Notes under the pieces: model-generated
Databases searched by the model: none
The model's input: the letters and a program-made list of their open reading frames with translations, nothing else
Told to the model about the DNA's origin: nothing
Part shown: piece by piece, positions 23,019-30,702 of the stretch
How positions within the stretch are numbered: the first letter of the stretch is position 1
Layout of the letters: each line of letters begins with the position of its first letter
Source of the DNA: Selenomonas sp. AB3002
GTDB lineage: Bacteria; Bacillota; Negativicutes; Selenomonadales; Selenomonadaceae
Length of the DNA: 64,000 bases
NCBI RefSeq assembly: GCF_000702545.1
Contig: NZ_JNIO01000002.1
Coordinates: 434,001 to 498,000, forward strand
Direction: 5' to 3'
Made by a program: the position numbers and the translations under genes

Positions 23019-24011
23019 TTAGTTTCTCACGCTGTAACGGCTGGTTTTCCCGTTGCCCAAGCGGACGATCTTCCCTTCATCCTGCAGGCGACGCAGGATA
23101 TTCACAGTCTTAGTCAGCGAAAATCCCATAGCTTCCTGCAACGTCTTGCGACTGTCCAGACCGTTTGCTATGGCTTCGTAAACTCTCATATCATCTGATA
23201 TCTTAACCGCTGAGCAATAAATCGCCCTCGGTTCCTTGACCGTTCCCACGACGGGGACATCTTCTTCATAATGGATATTGGGCAGGATAACCTTCACCGC
23301 ATTGTCCGAAACCAGAAATTCCGGCTGCCTGGCACATCCTTCATATTCCCGCAGGATGCGATGCACACCAGTGCCAAAAGCTTCAATGTAGTGCAGGCGG
23401 AAAAACACCTCTGCCAGCTTCGGATTGCGCTGGATAGATACCCCCATCATCATATCCTGATAAGTGACACCTTCCGCCAAGCCACCCAAAGAAAGGATTT
23501 CCAGCCGGTCCTCATAAAGGCTCACCAGAGTGCTGCCGCTGAAGCCATAGTCCCTGTGCACCATGGCATTGAACACCGCCTCCCGCAGAGCCTCCACTGG
23601 ATAATTCCGGCTGTCTACACGCCTCATGCCATGTATCTCACTGTGAACTTCATTGTAATAATCCAGATATTCTATCAGACCGTTCACCTGGCTGATGATA
23701 GAACCAGAAAACTCCCGCCTATTGCGAAAGACCTCCTGCTTCCTGCCGGAGAAAACAGCCGCCTTCACCGTGTGCTGGCACTGCTCAGACAAAAGCAGCC
23801 CCAGATTCGTATACTGGCCATCACCGCTGATGATTCCCAGCGTTCTCTGCTGTGCCTCACCAAAGGGTACATCAGCCTGGGCAAAAAATTTCTCCGTTTC
23901 CTCAAAGGTCAGAGCCTGCTCCAAATAGCGCTCCTGCTCGTAATTACGTTTCTTCTTCAATAGATAAGGACAGCAACTATATTGGCAGTATTTCCTGGCA
24001 TCTTCCATCAT
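23019..24011 (-). CDS. HATPase/winged-helix regulator of the AlbA_2 family lacking the N-terminal domain
   Basis: The 330-residue protein matches the middle and C-terminal parts of AlbA_2 (Schlafen-like) ATP-binding proteins: VEALREAVFNAMVHRDY, LYEDRLEILSLGGL, RNPKLAEVFFRLHYIEAFGTGVHRI, and a final winged-helix (KTLQEAMGFSLTKTVNILRRLQDEGKI). The N-terminal AlbA_2 domain is absent; an in-frame TAG 15 bases upstream of the ATG rules out a hidden extension. Instead the protein begins with a short cysteine-bearing segment (CQYSCC). A tidy promoter with operator-like repeats precedes it, so it looks like a working gene rather than debris. Function unknown, probably DNA binding. Compare the full-length relative at 61350-62597. 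Confidence 0.75.
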   Translation of the reverse strand: MMEDARKYCQYSCCPYLLKKKRNYEQERYLEQALTFEETEKFFAQADVPFGEAQQRTLGIISGDGQYTNLGLLLSEQCQHTVKAAVFSGRKQEVFRNRREFSGSIISQVNGLIEYLDYYNEVHSEIHGMRRVDSRNYPVEALREAVFNAMVHRDYGFSGSTLVSLYEDRLEILSLGGLAEGVTYQDMMMGVSIQRNPKLAEVFFRLHYIEAFGTGVHRILREYEGCARQPEFLVSDNAVKVILPNIHYEEDVPVVGTVKEPRAIYCSAVKISDDMRVYEAIANGLDSRKTLQEAMGFSLTKTVNILRRLQDEGKIVRLGNGKTSRYSVRN

Positions 24012-24012
24012 A

Positions 24013-24084
24013 CTATCACCAACTTTCTATCACAATTCTATCACCAACCTGATAGAATAACAATATAAAAATAGAATGTGATAG
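24013..24084. promoter_or_regulatory. Operator-like array of CTATCAC repeats
   Basis: CTATCAC occurs at 24013-24019, 24027-24033 and 24038-24044, with the inverse GTGATAG at 24078-24084 and a GATAG at 24051. The array covers the promoter and the ribosome binding site of the gene at 23019-24011. Confidence 0.6.
24035..24063 (-). promoter_or_regulatory. Promoter of the truncated AlbA-family gene
   Basis: On the minus strand TTGTTA (24058-24063) and TAGAAT (24035-24040) are 17 bp apart. The -10 box overlaps one CTATCAC repeat, as expected for autorepression. Confidence 0.6.
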
Positions 24085-24108
24085 TCATCCATACAATTTC
24101 ACATGCGA

Positions 24109-24145
24109 AAAAGTCCCACGGAGGTCAATATCCTCTGTGGGACTT
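24109..24145 (-). terminator. Terminator of the Crp/Fnr-type gene
   Basis: AAGTCCCAC(G)GAGG pairs with CCTCTGTGGGACTT; on the minus strand TTTTT follows. It ends the gene at 24156. Confidence 0.8.
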
Positions 24146-24155
24146 CTTTGTTGAA

Positions 24156-24863
24156 TTACAGGTAAGACTCAAAGGCCGCCTTATCCAGCACCCTTATCTC
24201 CCTGCCCCTGACCTCCAGCAGGCCTTCCTGCTGCATGGCTCCCAGCTCCCTTGAGAGTGACGGTCTGGCCACGGCCAGATACTGGGCCCAGTTTTCTCTG
24301 TTCACGTCCAGGTGGATCTTGCCTTCCCCATCCATGCCCCAGAAGAGGTAGCGGATAATCTTCTCCCTCAGGCTGCCGCTGGAGAGGACTTTTAGCTTCG
24401 TGTGCATAAAATAAGCCTTGCGGGCAAGTATGCGCATAAGATTCCTCTGCACCAGCCTGGCCGCCTCAGAAACCTCCTTGCCTGTGAGGGAAAAAGCCTC
24501 GCTTTCCATCACCAGCAGTTCCGTGTCACGGGCAGCCTCCACATACATATCGTAAGGCCGCCCCATGAGCAGGTACACCTCCCCAAACACATCCCCAGGT
24601 TCGTCGATTTCCGACAGGAAGATATGCCGCCCAGTGAAACTCTCCTTCTGAATATGCACCCTGCCGCTCAAGAGCACATAGAGGCTCTGGGGCACATCCC
24701 CATCATTGAATACCACTTCACCTTTATGGCAGCGCCTTAACTGCACACGGCTGGAAGCCAGGAACTCCCGCACCTCACCTTCTGTCATATTCTCTGCCAA
24801 CAGGCATTTTTGAAAAATAGCTGCAACCTTGTCCAAATTATCCAAATGCCCACCATCCTGCAC
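24156..24863 (-). CDS. Crp/Fnr-family transcription regulator
   Basis: The 235-residue protein has an N-terminal cyclic-nucleotide-binding-type barrel (residues about 20-140, with FNDGDVPQSLYVLLSGRVHIQ and PGDVFGEVYLL) and a C-terminal winged helix (ENWAQYLAVARPSLSRELGAMQQEGLLEVR). No N-terminal FNR-type cysteine cluster is present, so it does not look like an iron-sulfur oxygen sensor. The start is probably the GTG at 24863, though the ribosome binding site is weak and a later start is possible. It stands alone between two terminator regions. The target and effector are unknown. Confidence 0.88.
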   Translation of the reverse strand: MQDGGHLDNLDKVAAIFQKCLLAENMTEGEVREFLASSRVQLRRCHKGEVVFNDGDVPQSLYVLLSGRVHIQKESFTGRHIFLSEIDEPGDVFGEVYLLMGRPYDMYVEAARDTELLVMESEAFSLTGKEVSEAARLVQRNLMRILARKAYFMHTKLKVLSSGSLREKIIRYLFWGMDGEGKIHLDVNRENWAQYLAVARPSLSRELGAMQQEGLLEVRGREIRVLDKAAFESYL

Positions 24864-24899
24864 TAAACTTCTTTAATTCAACTAGGCTCATAAAATCTA

Positions 24900-25190
24900 T
24901 CAATTACTGCCATTTACAGATTCCATATCTTGTAAAATCAAATCCGGCAGTTCTTCCATTGACTTGCCAAAGAACCGTGCCTTATCATCCTCACCACCCG
25001 CAAGATGAAAGGCAAGATACTCAAACAAGCCCAGGAACTCTCCAAAATCTTCCGGCTCAGTGTCCTGGGCCGCCTGAAAAAGTTCCTGATAAGCGGCAGA
25101 TTTTCTCAATCCTGGGAAATCTACTGCGTCCCCCTTATGCAGTAACTCGTACAACTCATAAACTTGCTTGTCGAATTGTTCCAAGCTCAC
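24900..25190 (-). CDS. Hypothetical acidic protein (96 aa)
   Basis: The protein is soluble, acidic and probably all-helical (LEQFDKQVYELYELLHKGD and EDFGEFLGLFEYLAFHLAGG). It has no cysteines, membrane segments or known motif. Translation starts at a GTG preceded by GGGGGAGA. A TG-n-TATATT extended -10 box stands about 45 bases upstream. It is separated from the Crp/Fnr gene by 36 bases and could be cotranscribed with it. I do not recognise the family. Confidence 0.6.
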   Translation of the reverse strand: MSLEQFDKQVYELYELLHKGDAVDFPGLRKSAAYQELFQAAQDTEPEDFGEFLGLFEYLAFHLAGGEDDKARFFGKSMEELPDLILQDMESVNGSN

Positions 25191-25263
25191 GGCATCTCCC
25201 CCATGCTGGTATTAACCAATATAACATATATTTGCATTCTCAAGTTCATCATCAATGTTGACT

Positions 25264-25968
25264 TTAAAATTTAAACGTCACAAATTCTCCAAATGTTATA
25301 TCAGGTCTAGTATTAGATTCATAACCCTGTATTATAATACCACCCATACTATATTCCTCAGATACATTATACCCAGAATAACATGATATCAACTTACATA
25401 ACGAAGAAAAGAACTCTTTTTCCTTATACGTTTTAATATAGCCTTGCAACTGCTCATTTGGGGATAGATTCTTATTTTTACTAGGTTTTTGCTTCTTCAT
25501 CTCAACAATATATATTCTCTTTTGCGAAGGACTGACAAGTATAACATCCATGATTTGTTTATGTTCTGTATGAAATTTGCCTTTTCCTTCATATAGAACT
25601 ATTTCAGATCCCGCAAAAACAATATCCTTTGTATTCAATGCCTCTCTTATAGACTGAATGGCAACAGAATCCTCATCCTGCAACAAATCAAAAACAAAAC
25701 TAGCCTGTTGACTGTGCTCCTCTTCCCTCTTTCGATTACAATTAACTTTTGGGAATTCGTCAATATTATAGGCAAGTCTTTTTATTTGTTCATCAACCGG
25801 ACTTGATGAATTTAAATCGACACCATTCATAGGGCGTTTGGAATCATGTGAAATAATAATTATTCCTTTATCTTTGCTACGCCAATGAATTTTTCCATTG
25901 TATTGACGAATATATTCTCCCCACTGTTCAGCGAATTTTTGTGCATGTTTTATCACGTTAGTTACCAT
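25264..25968 (-). CDS. PD-(D/E)XK nuclease-like protein of AT-rich composition
   Basis: The 234-residue protein contains MDVILVSPSQKRIYIVEMKKQKP near residue 140, a D...(x13)...ExK arrangement like the core of PD-(D/E)XK nucleases. Preceding acidic residues in GSEIVLYEGKGKFH could complete the site. The rest is lysine-rich and not recognised. The base composition is strikingly AT-rich against its GC-rich neighbours, a sign of transfer. It starts 13 bases downstream of the metallo-beta-lactamase gene, so the two are likely one unit. A nuclease role is inferred from one motif only. Confidence 0.6.
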   Translation of the reverse strand: MVTNVIKHAQKFAEQWGEYIRQYNGKIHWRSKDKGIIIISHDSKRPMNGVDLNSSSPVDEQIKRLAYNIDEFPKVNCNRKREEEHSQQASFVFDLLQDEDSVAIQSIREALNTKDIVFAGSEIVLYEGKGKFHTEHKQIMDVILVSPSQKRIYIVEMKKQKPSKNKNLSPNEQLQGYIKTYKEKEFFSSLCKLISCYSGYNVSEEYSMGGIIIQGYESNTRPDITFGEFVTFKF

Positions 25969-25981
25969 ATGAGATTCCTCC

Positions 25982-27595
25982 TCACTTTACCTCAATCGTC
26001 CACCCATCCTTCGGCAAGATCACCATATCCTTATACCTATCTTCTATCTTCAGTTCCTTAAATCCTGCCGGATTCTCCGTATGCAAAGGCACGATATACT
26101 TCCGTGGCGCAATTTCCTCGATGAACTTCGCCAAGGTCTTTTTATCCGCGTGTCCCGTGGAATGGGCGTAGTTGACCTGCCCGCCAAAGCGCTTGACAAA
26201 TGTTGCCAGGCCCTCATTATAGGCAGCGTGGTCAGGGTTCAGATAGCCCCGCCACATGGAATAGAGCAGGCAAGGATTGAATTCGCTCATATAACTGCCA
26301 TATCTTTCATAAAGCGTATAAGCATCTTCTATTTTCTTGTTGAGCAGGGAGCCGAGAAGCACGACACCTTCCTTCGGATGTCGTTTCTTAAGTTCTCCAA
26401 TGGTATGCACAAAGGGCAGCCGATACACCTTCTTGTACTTTCCCGCTATTTTCCTGAAGGTCTTGAGCATATCAACCATATAATCGTTGGCATAAATAGA
26501 CAGCTGATTAGCCCTGGCGGCCTGGCAGATGGAACTCAAGCTGTCAAAATTTGTCGAAGAACAAACGACAAAGAGCTGACGGTGGTCTTGCATATACGCA
26601 CTGACTTCTTCCTGTAATTTCCTTTCCGTCAAAAGATGTTCTTCCTTGACAGAACGGGTCATCATGGTGCCTTCGCAGATAAGCACATCTACCTGGTAAA
26701 TCTTTTCACGAATCAGCTGGGGAACAATCTCCACGCTTCTGCCTGTATATCCCGTACTCCTAAAATCACCACTGTGAAGTATGGTATGTCCTGCTCCCTC
26801 AAAGAGAAACATATTGGCGTGATAGGCTGAGTGGTCAACGAAAAAGGGCGTTATGCTCATATCTTTCAAAACAATCGTCTGCCCTGACTTCAAATCATGG
26901 ATACGTCCATCACGATTGGCCAACAAATCCTGCATGGCGGTGTTGCCCGTATGCCTGTGCAGCACACGCAGTATTTCCAGCATGGTTTCATCCATGTAAA
27001 TAGGAATCTCCTTAGGAATTTTATCAATCAGTCCCGTATGGTCGCCATGGTAGTGGGTGAAGAACACCGCATCAATAGGGTGATAGCGACGATGAAATAT
27101 TTTTTTGATAAGTTCATCATCGCTTATCGCAGCCTGGCTCCCCGGCAGCGAACTGCCAAAGTCCACCAAGATATTCGTTTCCCCCATATTAATTTCGGTG
27201 ACACTGCCGCCGATTTGTCCCGTACCTCGGTGAATGGTAATATGCACACGCTTTTTATACCATTCGTTGCGCTCTTCCATTCCGCGAAAGCCCAAAAATT
27301 CACGGAATTTCCAAGGAGGTGGAGGATTGTCGCGCTCTTTGTTGCACTCATCGCCTAGTTCCAAAATACATCGCAGCGTGGCAAAAAGCGAATCATTATC
27401 TCCCCATGTCTCTGCCCATGCTTTTACCTCGCGCAGTACCTCCTCCTCATCTTCCCCGCACCGTCTGGCTGCCCAACGAGCCAAATCGGCAAGTAATGTG
27501 TCATCATCCACATCCAAAGACACATTCCGTGCAGCATCCACCATGTCATCATTCAATTCCCTAATCTTCTTAGTGATAAGTTCAGCAGCTTTCAT
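25982..27595 (-). CDS. RNase J-like metallo-beta-lactamase/beta-CASP protein
   Basis: The 537-residue protein has an N-terminal helical extension of about 110 residues, then a metallo-beta-lactamase domain with FTHYHGDHTG (HxHxDH metal motif), HSGDFR, and a distal STGHADKK and VPLHTE, which match the motifs A to C of beta-CASP nucleases. Such enzymes cut or trim RNA or DNA. The N-terminal extension and the missing RNase J C-terminal domain set it apart from housekeeping RNase J. The ATG at 27595 follows GAGGT with 7 bases; a TTG seven codons earlier is less well placed. Paired with the AT-rich nuclease-like gene it may be a defence or RNA-processing module. Confidence 0.75.
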   Translation of the reverse strand: MKAAELITKKIRELNDDMVDAARNVSLDVDDDTLLADLARWAARRCGEDEEEVLREVKAWAETWGDNDSLFATLRCILELGDECNKERDNPPPPWKFREFLGFRGMEERNEWYKKRVHITIHRGTGQIGGSVTEINMGETNILVDFGSSLPGSQAAISDDELIKKIFHRRYHPIDAVFFTHYHGDHTGLIDKIPKEIPIYMDETMLEILRVLHRHTGNTAMQDLLANRDGRIHDLKSGQTIVLKDMSITPFFVDHSAYHANMFLFEGAGHTILHSGDFRSTGYTGRSVEIVPQLIREKIYQVDVLICEGTMMTRSVKEEHLLTERKLQEEVSAYMQDHRQLFVVCSSTNFDSLSSICQAARANQLSIYANDYMVDMLKTFRKIAGKYKKVYRLPFVHTIGELKKRHPKEGVVLLGSLLNKKIEDAYTLYERYGSYMSEFNPCLLYSMWRGYLNPDHAAYNEGLATFVKRFGGQVNYAHSTGHADKKTLAKFIEEIAPRKYIVPLHTENPAGFKELKIEDRYKDMVILPKDGWTIEVK

Positions 27596-27754
27596 CTCAT
27601 CTACCTCTTCCCACAAATTCCCCCATCATTTACCATATTATTTTTATATTTCATAATATTTCATCTTGTTTTATGCAAATTCTTTCACATCATAAAGCCA
27701 TTCGATATTCTGTTCCTTCATTTTAGCATAAAGGATATATGCTTCGCTACAAGT

Positions 27755-27784
27755 TTGAGGTCTTGCTGCCGTCTATGGTATACT
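27755..27784 (+). promoter_or_regulatory. Promoter of the ADP-ribosylglycohydrolase gene
   Basis: TTGAGG (27755-27760) and TATACT (27779-27784) are 18 bp apart, followed by AAGGAGGAGG before the ATG. Confidence 0.6.
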
Positions 27785-27806
27785 TTTTTCAAGGAGGAGG
27801 ATTTAC

Positions 27807-28757
27807 ATGACAGACTTCAATGCCATCCGAGCCATGATAACAGGCGGTGCCATAGGTGATGCCTTGGGAGTCCCCGTGGAATTCCAATCGCGGGAAGAAC
27901 TTTCCCAGGATCCTGTCCTGGGAATGCGCGGCTACGGCACCCACTATCAGCCGCCGGGCACCTGGTCGGACGATACCAGTATGACCCTCTGCCTGCTGGG
28001 AAGCCTGAGCAGGCGCAAGACCATCGACTACTTGGACATCATGGAAAACTTCACCCACTGGCTGCATCAGGCAGAATTTACCGCCACAGGCGTTGTCTTC
28101 GATGTGGGCATAGCTACCCAAGAGGCCATAGCACGCTACGAACAGGGCACGCCTCCCCTTGAGTGCGGCGGCAAGGGCGAACAGGACAACGGCAACGGCT
28201 CACTGATGCGCATTGCACCTCTGGCCCTTTATCTGCACCGGCAGCAGTTGACCTCAGTCAGTGACATACTAGACGCTGCCCATAAGCTCTCCTGCCTCAC
28301 CCACGCTCATACCCGCAGCCAGATGGCCTGCGGCATCTATACTCTCATTGCCCTGAACCTGCTGGAAGGACGCTCTCTTGCCTCTGCCATCAGCGAAGGG
28401 CTTGCCTCCGCCCGTGCATTTTATGAAAAGTCTGCTGCCTTCAGCTCAGAACTCTCCACCTATGGACGCCTTTGGGAATTGGACGCTTTTGCCGCCCTCC
28501 CCGAAGCCGCCATCCAAAGCAGCGGCTATGTAGTACATACCCTGGAAGCGGTCATTTGGTGCCTGCTCAACAGCAAGGACTACGCCAGCTGCGTGCTGAA
28601 AGCTGTCAACCTGGGCAATGACACGGACACGATAGCTGCCATTGCAGGAGGTCTTGCCGGGCTGGCCTACGGCAGGGATTCCATCCCTGCTGAATGGAAA
28701 AGCACACTTGCCAAATGTGATTATATCGATAACTTATGCCTTGATTTCCTCCGTTAA
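27807..28757 (+). CDS. ADP-ribosylglycohydrolase family protein (DraG-like)
   Basis: The 316-residue protein removes ADP-ribose from proteins or small molecules. It carries the family metal site: GGAIGDALGVPVEF (residues 14-27), WSDDTSM (near 52) and the C-terminal NDTDTIAAIAGGLAGLAYG (near 271), all binding two Mg ions. The length is normal. The gene has its own promoter and terminator. DraG proper reverses ADP-ribosylation of nitrogenase reductase, but no nif or draT gene is seen here, so the substrate is unknown. Confidence 0.9.
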   Translation: MTDFNAIRAMITGGAIGDALGVPVEFQSREELSQDPVLGMRGYGTHYQPPGTWSDDTSMTLCLLGSLSRRKTIDYLDIMENFTHWLHQAEFTATGVVFDVGIATQEAIARYEQGTPPLECGGKGEQDNGNGSLMRIAPLALYLHRQQLTSVSDILDAAHKLSCLTHAHTRSQMACGIYTLIALNLLEGRSLASAISEGLASARAFYEKSAAFSSELSTYGRLWELDAFAALPEAAIQSSGYVVHTLEAVIWCLLNSKDYASCVLKAVNLGNDTDTIAAIAGGLAGLAYGRDSIPAEWKSTLAKCDYIDNLCLDFLR

Positions 28758-28786
28758 AAATTACATCACTTGCACGTACAGCAAAA

Positions 28787-28820
28787 TGGGGACTGCCTAA
28801 TCTGGCAGTCCCCACATTTT
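28787..28820. terminator. Bidirectional terminator between convergent genes
   Basis: TGGGGACTGCC (28787-28797) pairs perfectly with GGCAGTCCCCA (28804-28814); TTTTT follows on the plus strand and TTTTG on the minus strand. Confidence 0.9.
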
Positions 28821-28824
28821 TGCC

Positions 28825-30003
28825 TTACTTCACTAAATGAAGCTCAGGCTTGCTCTCTATTTTCTTTCGTTCCCTGGGCGGAGATTCCGGCTGTTCTTCC
28901 TTATTGTCTTTGCTGTGGTCACAGACATTCAGTAGTATCCCCATGGCACACATGGTGACTATCAGGGAGGAGCCGCCATAGCTGATGAAAGGCAGGGGCA
29001 CGCCTACCACGGGCAGGAGGCCGCCTACCATGGCCACGTTGGCAATGCCCTGTCCCAGGATCAGCAACATGATGCCCAGGGCCAGCATCTGGCCAAATTC
29101 ATCATTGGCTTTATTTGCAATGCGTATGCAATACAAGAGCAATACTGCCAACAAGAAGAAAATCAGCATAGCCCCCAGGAAACCATGCTCCTGGCAGAAG
29201 ATGGCGAAGGCAAAGTCCGTGTGAGCTTCCGGCAGGTAGTCGTACTTGCTGACCCCGGAGCCCAGCCCCATACCCCAAAAACCTCCGGAGCCGATGGTGG
29301 ACAGGGATTGCACTGTCTGGTAGCCCTTGCCCTGGGCATCTGCCCAAGGGTCGAACATGACCTTGATGCGCTCCAGCCGGTAGGGCTGCAGGAAAATCAG
29401 GCCAATGGCCCCCGCCACGCCGATGCCCCCCAGGGGCACGAGCTGGCTCATGGGCACCCCTGCCACTATCAGCATGAGGAAAGGTACGCCAATTATGATG
29501 AGGGCCGTGCCCATATCAGGCTCCAGCTCCGTCAGCGCAGCCATCAGGAGGATTATCCCCGCCTGCAGATTCAGCACACTTGGCGCCTTGCCTGCTTTCA
29601 ATCTGGAGGACAGATAAGCCGCCATCAGCAGGAGGGAAATCAGCTTGGCAAACTCCGCAGGCTGGAAGCCCACGCCTCCGGCATAGAGCCAGCGGCGGGC
29701 ACCATTGACCTCGGTGCCCACAATGAGCACCGCCACCAAAGCTATCATGATGAAGACCACCATGCCCGGCATGAGGTAGCGCCAGCGCATATAGTTGAAC
29801 TTGCGGCAGAAGACAAAGGCCCCCAGCCCCACCACCAGCATGATCAGATGCCTGGTCAGAAAGTAATATGGATTTTCATAATCTATGGTGGCCATGACAA
29901 AACTGGAGCTGAACACATTCAGCGTTCCCAGCACCAGCAGCAAGACCATGATAACAATCACAGGCTCTGCGTCATTAGTCCACAGAGTCTTGCGTATACG
30001 CAT
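28825..30003 (-). CDS. ftsW: FtsW/RodA/SpoVE-family peptidoglycan glycosyltransferase
   Basis: The SEDS protein polymerises lipid II into glycan strands. The 392 residues make about ten membrane helices. Recognisable blocks are NGARRWLYAGGVGFQPAEFAK (near residue 98), the essential Asp region ELEPDMGTALI, MFDPWADAQGKGYQ, EAHTDFAFAIFCQEHG and the C-terminal LPFISYGGSSL. The SQSG-like FQPAEF block and ISYGGSS ending are shared by FtsW and SpoVE; RodA cannot be wholly excluded. The start follows GAGGAGG at 7 bases. It lies outside a dcw cluster, with trmB 35 bases upstream. Confidence 0.92.
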   Translation of the reverse strand: MRIRKTLWTNDAEPVIVIMVLLLVLGTLNVFSSSFVMATIDYENPYYFLTRHLIMLVVGLGAFVFCRKFNYMRWRYLMPGMVVFIMIALVAVLIVGTEVNGARRWLYAGGVGFQPAEFAKLISLLLMAAYLSSRLKAGKAPSVLNLQAGIILLMAALTELEPDMGTALIIIGVPFLMLIVAGVPMSQLVPLGGIGVAGAIGLIFLQPYRLERIKVMFDPWADAQGKGYQTVQSLSTIGSGGFWGMGLGSGVSKYDYLPEAHTDFAFAIFCQEHGFLGAMLIFFLLAVLLLYCIRIANKANDEFGQMLALGIMLLILGQGIANVAMVGGLLPVVGVPLPFISYGGSSLIVTMCAMGILLNVCDHSKDNKEEQPESPPRERKKIESKPELHLVK

Positions 30004-30038
30004 ACTAAAGCCTCCTCAATCAAGGCGCCCTGTAGGCG

Positions 30039-30689
30039 TCAAGGGAAAATAACCTCACAGCGGTTTATTTTCTCCCCAAAGCCGCTGAACTTGCGCTCGT
30101 ACTCCGTCATGATATTGTCCGAGCGGTTCTCCGCATGGAGGTCAAAAGACACATCCCGCACTGTGAGCTTTGCTTCCTCGAACTGCTCCAGAGAAAAGTC
30201 AAAGAGAGGCCTGTTGTCGGTCTTGAAGTGAATCTCTCCCCCCTGTTTGAGGAGCCCGCGATACTTCTCCAGGAAGCCCACATGAGTGAGGCGGCGCTTG
30301 GCATGGCGCTTCTTGGGCCAGGGGTCGCAGAAATTGATGTAGAAGCGGTCAACCTCCCCGGGGGCGAAGATATCCTGTATCTTGTTGATATCAAAGACCA
30401 GCAGGCGGACATTCTTGAGCTCCAGAGCCGCAATCTTCTTGGCGGCGGAATAGAGCACATCCTGCTGCATCTCGATGCCGATGTAATTGATGTCAGGATT
30501 CTTTTCTGCCAGCTGGCTGATGAAGTCACCCTTGCCCGTACCCAGCTCCACATGAAGGGGGGCCTGGCGGCCGAAGATTTCTGCCCACTGGCCTTTCTTC
30601 TCTTCCCCGATTTCCAGATCCTTGCTGAACACAAAGCTGTCGAAATTATGTATGGCCTCGTCTACCCAAGGCTTTCTTCTTAAACGCAC
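30039..30689 (-). CDS. trmB: tRNA (guanine-N7-)-methyltransferase
   Basis: TrmB methylates G46 in the variable loop of tRNAs. The 216-residue protein shows VELGTGKGDFISQLA (SAM motif I, near residue 52), YIGIEMQQDVL, INFCDPWPKKRHAKRRLTH (the family signature) and FKTDNRPLFDFSLEQF. Length is typical. Translation begins at GTG (30687-30689), 7 bases after GAGGAG. It lies 13 bases downstream of the AcoR-like regulator gene and 35 upstream of the ftsW gene on the same strand. Confidence 0.95.
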   Translation of the reverse strand: MRLRRKPWVDEAIHNFDSFVFSKDLEIGEEKKGQWAEIFGRQAPLHVELGTGKGDFISQLAEKNPDINYIGIEMQQDVLYSAAKKIAALELKNVRLLVFDINKIQDIFAPGEVDRFYINFCDPWPKKRHAKRRLTHVGFLEKYRGLLKQGGEIHFKTDNRPLFDFSLEQFEEAKLTVRDVSFDLHAENRSDNIMTEYERKFSGFGEKINRCEVIFP

Positions 30690-30702
30690 TTTCTCGCTCC
30701 TC

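Noticed and set aside
23244-23262. The string GGGGACATCTTCTTC, also present in repeat copy B
   Set aside because: It lies inside the coding sequence of the AlbA-family gene without any flanking similarity, so it is a chance match.
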